A DNA stretch of 64,000 bases from Sindora glabra (Eukaryota > Streptophyta > Magnoliopsida > Fabales > Fabaceae). Below are positions 1 to 10,483 of this stretch, one piece after another. How positions within the stretch are numbered: the first letter of the stretch is position 1; every line of letters begins with the position of its first letter. The notes beneath the pieces were generated by a model that was given only the letters and a program-made list of their open reading frames with translations, was not told the origin of the DNA and searched no databases. A program made the position numbers and the translations under genes. Location of the stretch: the NCBI GenBank assembly GCA_020226215.1, contig CM035228.1, positions 60,175,989 through 60,239,988 on the forward strand, in the 5' to 3' direction.

Positions 1-591
1 TAGTCTTCAACTATATTAGCCCTAATCATGGCTATCTTCATCTCCTTATAATAATCTTCCACACTCATGGATCCTTGAGATAGATTTTGTAATTTATGGT
101 GTAAGTCTCTATGGTAGTAGTTAGGTACAAATCTTTTTCTCATTACTGCCTTCATCTCTTCCCATGTGCAAATAGGTCATTCACCATACCTATGCCTACT
201 AATCATAAATTAGTCCACCAAATACTAGTATAATCATTAAACTCCACCACTGCTAGTTTGACCTTTTTTTCCTCAGAATAGTCATGATAATCAAATACAT
301 GTTCTATTTTTCTCTTCCACTCCAAATACAACTCAGGATCATTTTTCCCTTGCAGTGCTAGAATTGTCATCTTAATGCTACCTAAATGACTATCCCTCCT
401 TAATCCACCTCTTCTTCATTCCTTCTTAGTACTGCCATTAGAATACTCTTTTTCAATGGTAGGCTACTAAGGGTTCTAGATTTGGATGGTGATTCTAAAC
501 TATCCAATCTTAGGCTTATAACTTGCATTTGTTATTAAACAACCTTCACAAATAATCTTAGATCAACTTGATTTTCTCTACCTTTACTCAT
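1..591 (-). pseudogene. Ty3/gypsy gag, N-terminal part, runs off the window edge
   Basis: Reverse-strand relic of the capsid (retrotrans_gag) protein of a Ty3/gypsy retrotransposon. The likely start codon is the reverse ATG at 589-591 (MSKGRENQVDLRLFVKVV, then a stop). After breaks, the reading continues with LALQGKNDPELYLEWKRKIE (about 300-365), FDYHDYSEEKKVKLAVVEF (about 240-300), then WEEMKAVMRKRFVPNYY and LQNLSQGSMSVEDYYKEMK (about 30-170). These are the hallmark blocks of plant chromovirus-like gag. The rest of the element lies left of base 1. Several in-frame stops and frameshifts mean it is not functional. Family assignment is firm; the lineage within Ty3/gypsy is an inference. Confidence 0.85.
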
Positions 592-1354
592 GATTGAATG
601 CTGCAAAAAAGATGTTAGGATAGTTTACGAATGGATAAAAATATAGTATGCTTGTTTTTGTAACTCAAATTCCTTACAAACTCAAAAGTTTTGAGTTATT
701 CACTTTTGTTTGACTCAACTTGGCTTTTTCCCTATGATAGTTTCACCACTCTTGCCTTTTATCACTTAACTTCACCTTATAAGCTCTTAAGTAAGAACCT
801 TTGTTATTGATTCTATGTAATCAAGAAGCAGCAAGGGATTAGTGATAACTCCAGTGAGCAAGAATCATCAAGAATATAAAAAGGAAAGGAAAACAAAAAA
901 GGGATGTGAAATGAGAACAAGATTAATGAAAAGGATTGCCAATTCCAACAATGTAGGAGTATTGAGTCTTTTCAATTCATAATTTTCTTTTCTTTTTTTT
1001 TATTACACATTGCTGCCTAAAATTTTTTTTGCATGAATTTCACTTTTTTCTCTTTTTTTTTTTGCATGAATTTCACTTTTTTCACATTTTTTTGGAACAA
1101 ATTTCACTTTTTTTTCTAACATTTTTTTGGTTAATTTTTTTTAGAATAGGACTCAAACTTAAATAAGAAGATCTAAAATTGGGGTAATCAAATGCAAATA
1201 AAAAATAAAATAGGCATACAAATACAAGAATATAGAAAGAAGATCACAAAAGATAGAAAGACACGAAAGATAGAATACATAATGAACATAGATGCAGTAC
1301 CAAAACAAGACACATAGGAAGATGACTCAAGAACAAGGATAGGAAGGAGAGAAC
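592..1354 (-). other. Non-coding leader upstream of the gag relic
   Basis: There is no convincing gene here. By position it is the 5' leader, and perhaps part of the LTR, of the reverse-strand gypsy element. I could not find a clear primer-binding site. It ends abruptly where the family A LTR begins at 1355. Confidence 0.45.
1009..1137. repeat. T-rich imperfect tandem motif
   Basis: A poly-T tract contains the unit GCATGAATTTCACTTTTTT twice, and a third weaker version starting GGAACAAATTTCAC. Units are roughly 40 bases apart. It is low-complexity sequence in the gypsy leader, probably from slippage. Confidence 0.6.
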
Positions 1355-1508
1355 TGTTAGTGTATATGCCCTAAAACCAATCATATTAATGATTGTAAAT
1401 TTGAATCGTATTATTTTAATGACAATTCTAATTATTATATTTATATATATTATCTGTGTAATATATTTAATTATGATAATAACCTTAGAATAATTGTATT
1501 CTTAAATG
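1355..1508 (+). mobile_element. Family A LTR, 5' end (left of the nested insertion)
   Basis: This starts TGTTAGTGTATATGCCC, the typical 5' end of a copia-type LTR. It matches, in opposite orientation, the high-coordinate end of the solo LTR at 48632-50101. The match breaks at about 1508, inside ATTCTTAAATG, where copia element B begins. It resumes at 9482 after B. Together the two pieces form the first roughly 1 kb of one LTR. Confidence 0.88.
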
Positions 1509-2954
1509 ACCTCTCACCCACTACGAATATGCTAGGGTGCATTTTTCTCTCTAGGATTTAGGATTGGATATTTTCTGAATGATTTAGGGTTTTATGGAAG
1601 CTTATGAGCATATTTAAAGTGCTGCCCTCAAGTCCCCTTTTATAAAACTTAGGCAAGCCATAATCCTAATTCTACTAGAATAATGCCTCCAAAAAAATCC
1701 TAATCACACTTAACAACTCATCTTATTCTTATCCTAGAGATAATGAGGAGAGATAGGACTTATCTATTAATTATTTAATATTAGATAATAATATTATCTC
1801 ATAATATAAATACTTTAATATCAGATAATTGCATATAGTTATCAAATATCAAAATAATATTATCTCATAATATATTTATCTAATATCTGATAACATAATT
1901 ATTTGATATTACTTTAATATCGAATAATATCACATAATAATAATTATATTTATTACGTGAAAAATATATATATGCACGAAAATAAGTCAAATTAATTAGA
2001 TATTAATCTAATTAAAATCCAATTAATTATTATCTTATTCCTACTCCTTTTGTGTGACCTTGTAGGTTCTTACTACGTTAACAATGACTCATTATTGAGC
2101 TATAGACAGTGAGCGGTATCTAGCAATACATCACTACCACTCAAGTGTAAGAATGTCTGTGATTCAACATCCACCTAATACATGATTAACGTTTTGCATT
2201 ATAATCCTTTTTGTAATAATATCCAAATCTAACTAGAGGCATGGAGAGTGTCATCCTCGTCAAAGTTCAATTTATATTTTTTGATACTAAGTAGACTTCA
2301 AAACAAATGATCAATATCATATGTTAATTCATTTGAGCATGGTCATGCATTTCTAAGTCTCACTCAATCAAGGGGCCTAGGGATATATCTCTTTTATATA
2401 AGAGTAATAAAATTCCATCTACATCACTCACTTCCCTCTGCATGATTCGTGATACACCCAATCAATGCCTTACTCATCATCCCGATTAAAGGTGACATAG
2501 GATGACATCAAAGTGAGTAACCCCTCATGTAGGAAACCGTAGTGACTTCAGGTCAAAAGACTATATGCAATTATGACCATATAAGAACTACTAATGACAC
2601 ATGTCTTATTTATGCAGTATTCTCATATTGGGTCAGTCCAGTACATCTGTTCAGTAATAATGTACTCATGTATTGACTTGATATCACATATTCATGACTT
2701 ATAATCATTAGTCACTATATATGCTAGTCTCGATGTACTATTACTATCCTTTTTGTAATAATACTTAACTAGGGGCATTTTAGGAATAGTAAAATTATTC
2801 TAGGGATAATTATTATATTAAGTTATAAATTGTGCAAAATTAATAAAATGAAAATAAAATAATATAATAATTGCATTGCTTAAAATAAAATATAATATAT
2901 TGTGTATTATTTCAATCATTTATATGATTAGTTCTTAGGACACACACACCAATA
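1506..2954 (-). repeat. Copia B 3' LTR, truncated at its U5 end
   Basis: Direct repeat of 8057-9481, matching along its length with scattered substitutions and small indels. The U3 end on the reverse strand is TATTGGTGTGTG, with the expected TG changed to TA. The roughly 200 bases that end the other LTR (7849-8056) are missing here. The junction to family A sequence lies at a shared ATG (1506-1508). Confidence 0.92.
1637..1645 (-). promoter_or_regulatory. Probable LTR TATA box (3' LTR of B)
   Basis: The reverse strand reads TATAAAAGG, about 1.3 kb from the U3 end of the LTR. It is conserved at the same place in the other LTR (8183-8193, TATAAAAAGGG), which supports it as the element's core promoter. 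Confidence 0.6.
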
Positions 2955-2967
2955 ATCTCCCACTTGG
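2955..2967 (-). other. Polypurine tract of copia B
   Basis: The reverse strand reads CCAAGTGGGAGAT directly before the 3' LTR. This purine-rich run in the canonical position primes plus-strand cDNA synthesis. Confidence 0.75.
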
Positions 2968-3424
2968 ACTAGAGCCAATCACTCATGTATCTAATAGTAA
3001 TTGATATAGTATGACCATTATCTTTTTTCTACGCTAAAGGCTTTGTCAGTAGGTCGGCGATATTATCATCAGTTAGTACTTTACATATCTTCACATCTTC
3101 TCTATCGGTAATTCCTCGAATGAGATGGAAGCGCCTAAGTATATGTTTGGATCACTAGTGAGATTTGGATTCCTTGGCTTGTGCAATGGCTCCATTGTTG
3201 TTACAATAGAGATCCACTGGGTTTGCAATGCTAGGAACAATGCTAAGTTCAGTAATGAACTTTTTGATCCAAATAGCCTTTTTCGACGCATCAGAGGCAG
3301 CAATATATTCAGCCTCTGTAGTAGAATCGGTCACTATTTCCTACTTTGAACTTTTCCAGCACACAGCTCCACCATTTAGGCTAAATACATAACCTGACTG
3401 TGATTTAAAGTCATCCTTGTTGGA
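2968..3424 (-). pseudogene. Copia B RNase H domain
   Basis: RNase H end of the copia polyprotein, which degrades RNA in the RNA:DNA hybrid. The reverse-strand reading includes QSGYVFSLNGGAVCWKSSK, TEAEYIAASDASKKAIWIKK, VDLYCNNNGAIAQAKE and KVLTDDNIADLLTKPLA, the standard copia RNase H blocks. CNNNGAI replaces the usual CDNxxAI, so a catalytic Asp appears changed to Asn. In-frame stops lie near 3352 and 3424. It continues directly from RT and ends near the polypurine tract. Confidence 0.88.
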
Positions 3425-4620
3425 TTAGAAACTAGCATCAATGTAACCTTTTACAATAAGTTCTTCCTCTCCTCCATATATTAAGAATGAATCCCTAGTC
3501 CTTTTTAAGTACTTAAGGATATTCTTAACGGCAGTCCAGTAAGGTTCACCTGGATTTGACTGGTACTTGCTCGTCATGCTCAAAGCATACGAGACATCAG
3601 GATGAGTACATATCATGGCATACATGATAGATCCAATTGCTGATGCATATGGTATCTTATTCATGCAGTCCTTCTCATCTTGTGTTGAAGGACACTGAGC
3701 TTTGGACAAATTTATGTCATGTGACATAAGCAAAAATCCTCTTTTAGATTCTTGCATGTTAAACCATTTTAACACTTTATCGATGTATGTACTCTGACTT
3801 AGGCTAAGCAATTTTCTTGATTTATCTCTATAGATCTTAATACCTAGAATATAAGCAGCTTCACCTAAGTCTTTCATCAAGAAATAATTCCCTAATCAAG
3901 TCTTTACTATTTGCAGTGTAGGAATATCATTTCCGATGAGTAGTATGTCATCCACATATAATATAAGAAAAATAATTGTGCTCCCATTAACCCTTTTGTA
4001 AACATAAGATTCATTTTCATTTTTTATGAAACTAAATACTTTGATTGCCTCGTCAAAATAAAGATTCAAACTCTGTGAAGCTTGCTTTAATCCATAAATG
4101 GATCGTTGTAGCTTACATACCTTTCTAGCAGTTTCAGGAGTGACAAAACTCTCGGGCTGTGTCATGTACACATCCTCAAGGAGCTTTTCATTAAGAAAAG
4201 CAATTTTGACATCCATCTACCAGATTTCGTAATCATAAAAAGCTGTAATAGCAAGTAAAATCTAGATGGATTTAAGCATGGCAACTAAGGAATAGGTCTC
4301 ATCATAGTCTATACCATGAACTTGCCTATAACCTTTTGCGACTAATCGTCCTTTAAAGATTTGCACGTTACCATCTATGTTAGTTTTCTTCTTGAAAACC
4401 CATTTGCACCCAATAGGTTTTACCCCTTCAGGTGGATCAACCAAAATCCATACTTGGTTAGTATACATGAAATCCATCTCAGATTTCATGGCTTCAATCC
4501 ATTTCTCAGAATTTGGCCTTTTTATAGCTTCTTGGTAGGTTGTAGGCTCATCTTGATCCATGAGCAAAACATCATCATTTTGAGTCATAAGAAATTCATA
4601 TTTCTCAGGCTCATGCGTAT
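3425..4620 (-). pseudogene. Copia B reverse transcriptase (RVT_2 type)
   Basis: Reverse transcriptase of a Ty1/copia polyprotein. It opens with the conserved block EAIKRPNSEKWIEAMKSEMD (about 4470-4545), then WVFKKKTNIDGNV and GRLVAKGYRQVHGIDYDETY. After a stop it continues MDVKIAFLNEKLLEDVYMTQ (from 4216) and IYGLKQAS. The catalytic motif YVDDILLIG is intact at about 3940-3962. The C-terminal part (from 3880) shows LGIKIYRDKSRKLLSLSQ and SIMYAMICTHPDVSYAL. Interruptions near 4260, 4217 and 3885 split it into three open pieces. Family assignment is firm and non-function is clear. Confidence 0.92.
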
Positions 4621-4669
4621 CCTACTAGATTTACATGGGCCTTGTATTACTTGAGTTAGTTCTTGAGCC

Positions 4670-5640
4670 ACAACATCTTATGGTCTTTGTTTAGGCTCTA
4701 TTACAGGTTCAATATTACTTTGTAAGTCTCGTACTTCTTCGATTTCTACTTTCCTCTCACTATTTTTCTTAGAGATAAATTCTCTTTCAAGAAAAATATT
4801 AGTTCGTGCGATAAACACTTTGCCTTCACTAGGATTGTCGAAATAGTAACCCTTAATTTCCTTTGGATATCCTATAAAGTAGCATTTATCTGATTTAAGT
4901 CCAAGCTTATCAGAAACTTGACGTTTTACATAGGCCTCGTAACCCTAAATCTTTATAAAAGACAAGCTGGGACGTTTCCCAGTCCATATCTCATGTAGAG
5001 TCTTTTAAACTATTTTAGAGGGAACACGGTTAAGCGTAAAAGTAGCTGTATCTAGAGAATGCCCCCAAAAGGAAATTGAAAGATCTGTATGACTCATCAT
5101 AGATCGTACTATGTCTAACAAGGTATGATTCCTCCTTTCTGAAACACCATTCCATTGTGGTGTTCCAAGTAGAGTAAGTTGTGATACTATACCACACTCC
5201 TTTAGATAGTCATTAAATTCTTAGTTTAAGTATTCTCCACCTCAATTTGATCGAAGTGTTTTAATACTTTTGCTAAGTTAGTTTTGCACTTCATTCTTGA
5301 ATTCCTTGAACTTTTCAAAGGATTATGATTTGTGTTTCATAAGATACACATATCCATATCTACTAAAATCATCAGTAAATGTAATGAAGTACTGGAAACC
5401 TCCTCTAGTAGGTGAACTAATAGGCCCATATACATTAGTATGTATGAGACTTAATATATCATTTTCCCTTTCACTGTGTCCAGTGAATGGTGCTTTAATC
5501 ATTTTACCTAGTAAACAAGATTCACATATTTCATATGATTCAAAATTAAATGAATCCAAGAATCCATCTTTATGGAGCTTAGATATGTGCTTCTCATTTA
5601 TATGGCCCAAATGACAATGCCAGAGATAGGTTGGATTTAA
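4670..5640 (-). pseudogene. Copia B integrase with GAG-pre-integrase
   Basis: Integrase inserts the element's cDNA into the genome. The pre-integrase zinc region reads MGHINEKHISKLHKDGF and ESCLLGKMIKAPFTGHSE (5480-5610). The catalytic core follows: HTNVYGP (about 5428-5450), FITFTDDFSRYGYVYLMKH, RSN-stop-GGEY (about 5235-5262) and PQWNGVSERRN (about 5131-5160). Copia integrases normally have HTD and RSD at the first two positions, so two of the three DDE residues read Asn, while Glu is kept. The C-terminal end includes VSDKLGLKSDKCYFIGYPKE. Several stops are present. Confidence 0.92.
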
Positions 5641-5929
5641 ATCATTTGATTTAAATCACTTAGTGTTTATGTTATAGACAGGCATTTTAAGATCAAGAAT
5701 ATAGAGTCTATTGAACATTTGTGTACTACAATAAAATATTTCATTTAAATAAACTGAACAACTTTTGTCCTTTATTATGAATGAAAAACCTTTTATGTCC
5801 AAACAAGAAACAAAAATAATATTCTTGCTGATAGCAAGCACAAAATAAAAATCCTCTAATTCTATTACTAAACTAGAAGGTAAAGATAGATAATATGTCT
5901 CTACAGCTAGCGTAGCAACTCTTGCTCCA
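5641..5929 (-). pseudogene. Copia B protease-integrase linker
   Basis: Between the protease motif and the integrase N-terminus the reverse strand keeps a short open stretch (5656-5841: LDIKGFSFIIKDKSCSVYLN, then FNRLYILDLKMPVYNINTK). This is typical of the retropepsin C-terminal and linker region of this copia group. No catalytic residues are expected here. Confidence 0.6.
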
Positions 5930-6080
5930 TTGCTAACTTGTAAGTCCTACTCCTTTGTAGTTTCTGCACATTTGTACAAATGTGAGAACCACATCCAGTA
6001 TCTAATACCCAAGATGTAGAAGTGAAAATATTAATTTCTATAACATAGATACCTGAAGCGGAAGTCTCACTTCCCTTCTT
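5930..6080 (-). pseudogene. Copia B aspartic protease
   Basis: The active-site motif WVLDTGCGSHICTN is read from about 6014 down to 5970. In copia this block (D-T/S-G) cleaves the Gag-Pol polyprotein. It follows the gag zinc knuckle and linker and precedes integrase, as expected. The catalytic DTG is intact, but the surrounding frame is broken downstream (near 5950 and in 5640-5930). Confidence 0.85.
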
Positions 6081-6895
6081 CTTTTTCAGATCTTCCAGAT
6101 AGACCTTGCAGTTTCTTTTCCAATGTCTGGTCTAACTGCAATGCAAGCATGTCCCTTCCTTAGCCATACCCCTTTTTGGTTTCAGTGCAGAGGACTTAGA
6201 CTTGGGCTTGCCTTTAGATTTAGAATCCTTCTTATTTTTACCTTTACCTTTTCCCTTGCCTTTGCCCTTTTGAACTATCATTATGGTATTAGGATTAGTC
6301 TTTTGCAAATTTTATTCAACAGTTTTTAACATGCTTAACAATTCTAGCAGTGGTTTGTCAATTTCATTCATGTTGTAATTCATGATAAATTGACCATAAC
6401 TCTGTGGCAACGATTACAGAATTAAGTCAGTAGCCAACTCTTGACCTAGTGGAGCACCTAATCTCTCAAGGTTCTTAATATACCTAATCATTTTGAGCAC
6501 ATGAGGCCCAACGGGGTTTCCTTTTGCTAATTTGCACTGAAACAATGCTTTTGTCACCTTAAACCTTTCATGTCGAGCTTGGCCTTCATAAAGCTTCCTA
6601 AGATGCTCAAGCATGTCATAAGCTTCCATGTTCTCATGTTGCTTTTGAAGCTCAGAGTCCATGGTAGCCAACATGAGATAACCGACATCTAATGCGTCAT
6701 CATGATGCTTTTTATAAGCATCTTTTTGAGCTCGAAGGGCAGTAGCTTCAGGTTCTTGAGGAACAGGTTTCTCTAGGACATACATTTTTCGCTCATATTT
6801 GAGGACTATCCTCAAATTCCTGTACCAGTCCAGGAAGTTTGTCCTATTTAGTTTGTCCTTCTCAAGGACCGATTGTAGTGATAAGTTGTTTGATG
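6081..6895 (-). pseudogene. Copia B gag with CCHC zinc knuckle
   Basis: Capsid/nucleocapsid protein. The N-terminal reading (about 6780-6890) is SNNLSLQSVLEKDKLNRTNF then DWYRNLRIVLKYERKMYVLE. No ATG is left at the expected start. The longest open piece is 6414-6815, with MLATMDSELQKQHENM, AYDMLEHLRKLYEGQARHER and KMIRYIKNLERLGAPLG, all UBN2-type gag blocks. After a stop it continues QSYGQFIMNYNMNEIDK, a Lys-rich linker (KGKGKGKGKNKKDSK) and the knuckle CLHCS-stop-TRHWKRNC (about 6110-6152), a CCHC RNA-binding motif. Confidence 0.92.
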
Positions 6896-7835
6896 TATTA
6901 GCTATTGGTTATCTATGATAGAAATATGTAAAGTAAGTATTAAATTTCAAACATTTAATAAGGTCTTTTATTAAATGTACCTCCTACCATTTTATTCATA
7001 TTAATAGCCCTCACTATTAAAAATAAAAATGATTTTTGAATGCTATGAAGAGTTAGCACGGTGGTCCCGCTAGTCGGTTAGCGAGCAGGGGTCAGGGGGG
7101 CAGAGCCCCTTGTTGGGGGCGTGGGAGGCGAAACCCCCCGAGTGAAAAATTGAATTCATCTGACGTTCAAATTATAATTTTTCTGTCAATAATTGACACA
7201 TCCTTAAGTCGAACAATTCGACTATATGATTGACATTCAAATCATAGTTTCAAAATAGGATTTACGTCCAAACACTTTGAATAATTTTAATCATATCAAA
7301 ATAGATCCAGCCATGTTCAAATAAACTAAAGCATACATATACCTCATAGACCAGATTCAACTTAATCACACTAAATGAATTTAAATAGGTCCTTACAGAT
7401 TCAGAATTAATCACATTAATTCTGTGCTGACTAGGTTATATGCTTTAAACATAGAGAACATCACATATTCAGAACAAATTCAAGGGTTTATCATATGAAA
7501 ACTTAGAATTGTGCATGAAACAAATTTGAATATGAAGCAGAAAAATGCATAATTAGATTTATACAATTAATCTCATCAATTGATAATCAAATTTGAAATT
7601 CAGATCATATATATCATATGTATATATTTACGAAATCAGAACCATACACGAGTTTGCATATATCTCATATATATCTAGTTTAAACAGAAACTGATTTGAT
7701 ATTAATTTATCACATAAACATTCATCAAAATGTGTAACTTCTTATTTAAATCGAAATAGATTTGACATATATTTATCATATAAATATTCATCAAAGGCAG
7801 TAAAACACATAATCAGAATTATGTTTTTGCAAGAA
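6896..7835 (-). other. Copia B 5' leader (untranslated)
   Basis: Roughly 940 bases between the primer-binding site and gag. I see no gene. It is AT-rich except for one sharp GC-rich island (7058-7141), listed separately. By position it would hold the packaging and translation-control region of the transcript. Confidence 0.6.
7058..7141 (-). promoter_or_regulatory. GC-rich double hairpin in copia B leader
   Basis: This is an abrupt GC-rich island in otherwise very AT-rich DNA. It holds GGGGCAGAGCCCC (a 5-bp stem with a 3-base loop, about 7097-7109), followed by a G5 to C5 pairing across about 7115-7139 (GGGGG ... CCCCCC). Structured leaders of this kind can act in packaging or translation. 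Here the function is only inferred from position. Confidence 0.5.
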
Positions 7836-7848
7836 GCTTTGATACCAC
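7836..7848 (-). other. Primer-binding site (initiator tRNA-Met type)
   Basis: The reverse strand reads GTGGTATCAAAGC immediately after the 5' LTR end (CCCAATA). It matches the TGGTATCAGAGC consensus complementary to the plant initiator tRNA-Met 3' end, used by most plant copia elements, with one G-to-A change. Confidence 0.85.
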
Positions 7849-9481
7849 TATTGGGAATTCGAATTATCATATGTAGCGAAAATTCAAAATTTGATCCCAA
7901 TTCTACCTAGGATCCATGCAAAAGACATAAATCAATTTTTAGGATTTTACCTATTAGGCACTTGTGTTTCTATTAATCAAAACTTGAGAGAGCGGATGAA
8001 TCAAACACCGGCCGGAAGGTACAACATCTCTACGGTACCCACACGAAGTGAACAATGACCTCTCACCCATTATGAATCTTCTAGGATGTATTTTTCTCTC
8101 TAGGATTTAGGATTGGATGTTTTCTGAATGATTTAGGATTTTATAGAAGCTTATGAGCGTGTCTAAAGTGCTGCCCTCAAGTCCCTTTTTATAGAACTTT
8201 GGCAAGCCATAATCCTAGTCCTATTAGGATAATGCCTCCAAAAAAATTCTAATCACACTTAACAACTCATCTTATTCTTGTTCTAAAGATAATGAAGAGA
8301 GATAGGACTTATCTATTAATTATCTAATATTGGATAATAATATTATCTCATAATATAAATATCTTAATATCATATAATTACATATAGTTATCAAATATCA
8401 AAATAATATTATCTCATAATATATTTATTTAATATATGATAACGTAATTACTTAATATTACTTTAATATCAAATAATAATAATTATATTTATTACGTGAA
8501 AAATATATATATAGATGAAAATAAGTCCAATTAATTGGATATTAATCTAATTAAATTTCAATTTATTATTGTCTTATTCCTACTCCTTTTGTGTGACCTT
8601 GTAGATTCTTATTATGTTAACAATGACTCATTATTGAGCCATAGATAGTGAGCGGTATCTAGCAATACATCACTGTCACTCAAGTAGTAAGAATGTCTGT
8701 GATTCGATATTCACCTAATACATGATCAATGTTTTACATCATAATCCTTTTTGTAATAATATCCAAATCGAACTGGAGGCATGGAGAGTGTCATCCTCAT
8801 CAAAGTTCAATTTATATTTCTTAATACTGTGTAGACTTCAAAACAAATGATCAATATCACATGTTGATTCATTTGAGCATGGCCATGCATTTCTAAGTCT
8901 CACTCAATTAAGGGGTCCAAGGATATATCTTTTTTTATATAAGAGTAACAAAATTCTATTTATATCACTCACTTCCTTCTGCATGATTTATGACACACCC
9001 AATCAATGCCCTACTAGTCATCCCGATTAAAGGTGACATAGGACGACATCAAAGTGAGTAACCCTTCATGTAGGGAACTATAGTAACTTCAAGTCAAAGG
9101 ACTATATGCAATTATGACCATATGAGAACTACTAATGACACAAGTCTTATCCATGCAGTATTCTCATAGTGGGTCAGTCCAGTACATCTGTTTAGTAATA
9201 ATGTACTCATATATTGATTTGATATCACATATCCATAACTTATAATCATTAGTCACTATACATGCTAGTCTCGATGTACTATTACTTTCCTTTTCGTAAT
9301 AATACTTGACTAGGGGCATTTTAGGAATAGTAAAATTATTCTAAGGATAATTATTTATTAAGTTATAAATTATGCAAAATTAATAAAATAATATAATAAT
9401 TACAATGCCTAAAATAAAATATAATACATTGTGTATTATTTCAATCATCTATATGATTAGTTCCTAAGACACATACCAACA
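7849..9481 (-). repeat. Copia B 5' LTR (complete)
   Basis: A 1.63-kb LTR next to the PBS. On the reverse strand it begins TGTTGGTATGTGTC and ends CCCAATA, where the expected CA appears as TA. A TATA-like TATAAAAAGGG sits at 8183-8193, leaving roughly 340 bases of R+U5. It matches 1506-2954 over most of its length. The terminal roughly 200 bases exist only here because the other LTR is truncated. Confidence 0.92.
8183..8193 (-). promoter_or_regulatory. Probable LTR TATA box (5' LTR of B)
   Basis: The reverse strand reads TATAAAAAGGG at the position equivalent to 1637-1645 in the other LTR. It is the likely core promoter for the genomic transcript. Confidence 0.6.
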
Positions 9482-10356
9482 ATATATCATTGTGGGTTAG
9501 GTTGCTTTGATATGTTAAGACTAGCATGTGTTGTGACTTATATGAGATATTAAGTTTTCACATGAGTACAAGTTAGAGAACTTGCAGACTGGACCGACCT
9601 ATCCTAAGAACACTACATGGATAATTATATGAGTGTCATGAGTGATTCTTAGTGATTATTATTAATATGATCCTTTAACTTCATATTGCCAAGGTTTCCT
9701 ACATGTGAGTTTCATATTTTGATATTGTTTTATGTCACTCATAGTTAAGTAAATGCAAGGGTAGTTATTGGATATGTTACATATCATGCGGAGGGGTTTG
9801 TGTGATCAAGATGGAATTTATCCCTCCTATATAATAGGAGTAACATCTGTGGGCCCCTTGATTAAGTAAAGCTAAGAAAATGCATGGCCATGCTCAAATG
9901 AATTGATATGGGATGTTAATTACATTTGCTTAGTTAGCTTACTTACAGATCAAGAAACCTCAAGATTAGGCTATACGGGAATGACACGGTCCATGTCTCG
10001 TGCTCAATCTAGATGTTTAGGATAAAACGACATAAATGATAGTCATATATAAAGGTTTAGTCAAATCACTGACTTTCTCATTATTTAGGTAACAATAATG
10101 TGTTGCTAGACACCGCTTATTGTTTATAATTATTAATATGATTAATAATTATTGTCAACGTAATGAGAGCCTGTAGGGTCACACACTTAGAGCCTAGTGG
10201 ATTTGGAATTAATGGACTAAATTGTTTGAGCCTAATATTAGGGAATTCCATGTTATAATTATAAGGCCCAATAATAAGCCCATAATTATACATAGAACAA
10301 AGCCCAATTAGTTAGGAATTTCTATGCACCTATTTAAATAGGCTTGTTGGGTAATA
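9482..10356 (+). mobile_element. Family A LTR, continuation, truncated
   Basis: This continues the LTR begun at 1355. From ATATATCATTGTGGG onward it matches the reverse complement of the solo LTR (about 49935 down to 49065), with scattered differences. The match ends just past GGCTTGTTGGGTAATAA, so the R and U5 parts are missing. The 5-bp flank right of element B (ATATA, 9482-9486) is the candidate target duplication; its partner was deleted on the left. Confidence 0.88.
10329..10342 (+). promoter_or_regulatory. Family A LTR TATA palindrome
   Basis: The perfect palindrome CCTATTTAAATAGG near the end of U3 is conserved identically in the solo LTR at 49077-49090. It is the likely TATA region of this LTR family. 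Confidence 0.55.
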
Positions 10357-10483
10357 ATTCATCAATAGTTTACATACCACTTTAATGCTTCACAGACCTT
10401 TTAGCACATCATGACTGTAAATATAACCAAACTTATGATATCGATTATAAATTAATAATTAATATCTAATAATTTGCTCTTGA

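Larger units (their letters stand above)
1506..9481 (-). mobile_element. Ty1/copia LTR retrotransposon B, near-complete, nested in family A LTR
   Basis: A reverse-strand element of about 8 kb. Reading right to left it has the 5' LTR (7849-9481), PBS (7836-7848), a leader with a GC-rich hairpin, gag with CCHC knuckle, protease, integrase, RT, RNase H, a polypurine tract (2955-2967) and the 3' LTR (1506-2954). The domain order PR-INT-RT-RH defines Ty1/copia. The outer end at 9481 (TGTTGGTATGTG on the reverse strand) is intact. The other end has lost about 200 bases of LTR plus a little flank. All coding parts carry stops, and two integrase catalytic Asp are changed. Confidence 0.93.

Noticed and set aside
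3125..3349. Forward open frame opposite copia B RNase H
   Set aside because: It is a shadow frame; the reverse strand clearly encodes RNase H here.
7058..7141. tRNA or other structured RNA gene
   Set aside because: The stems do not form a cloverleaf and there are no A/B box motifs; it is better explained as a retrotransposon leader structure.
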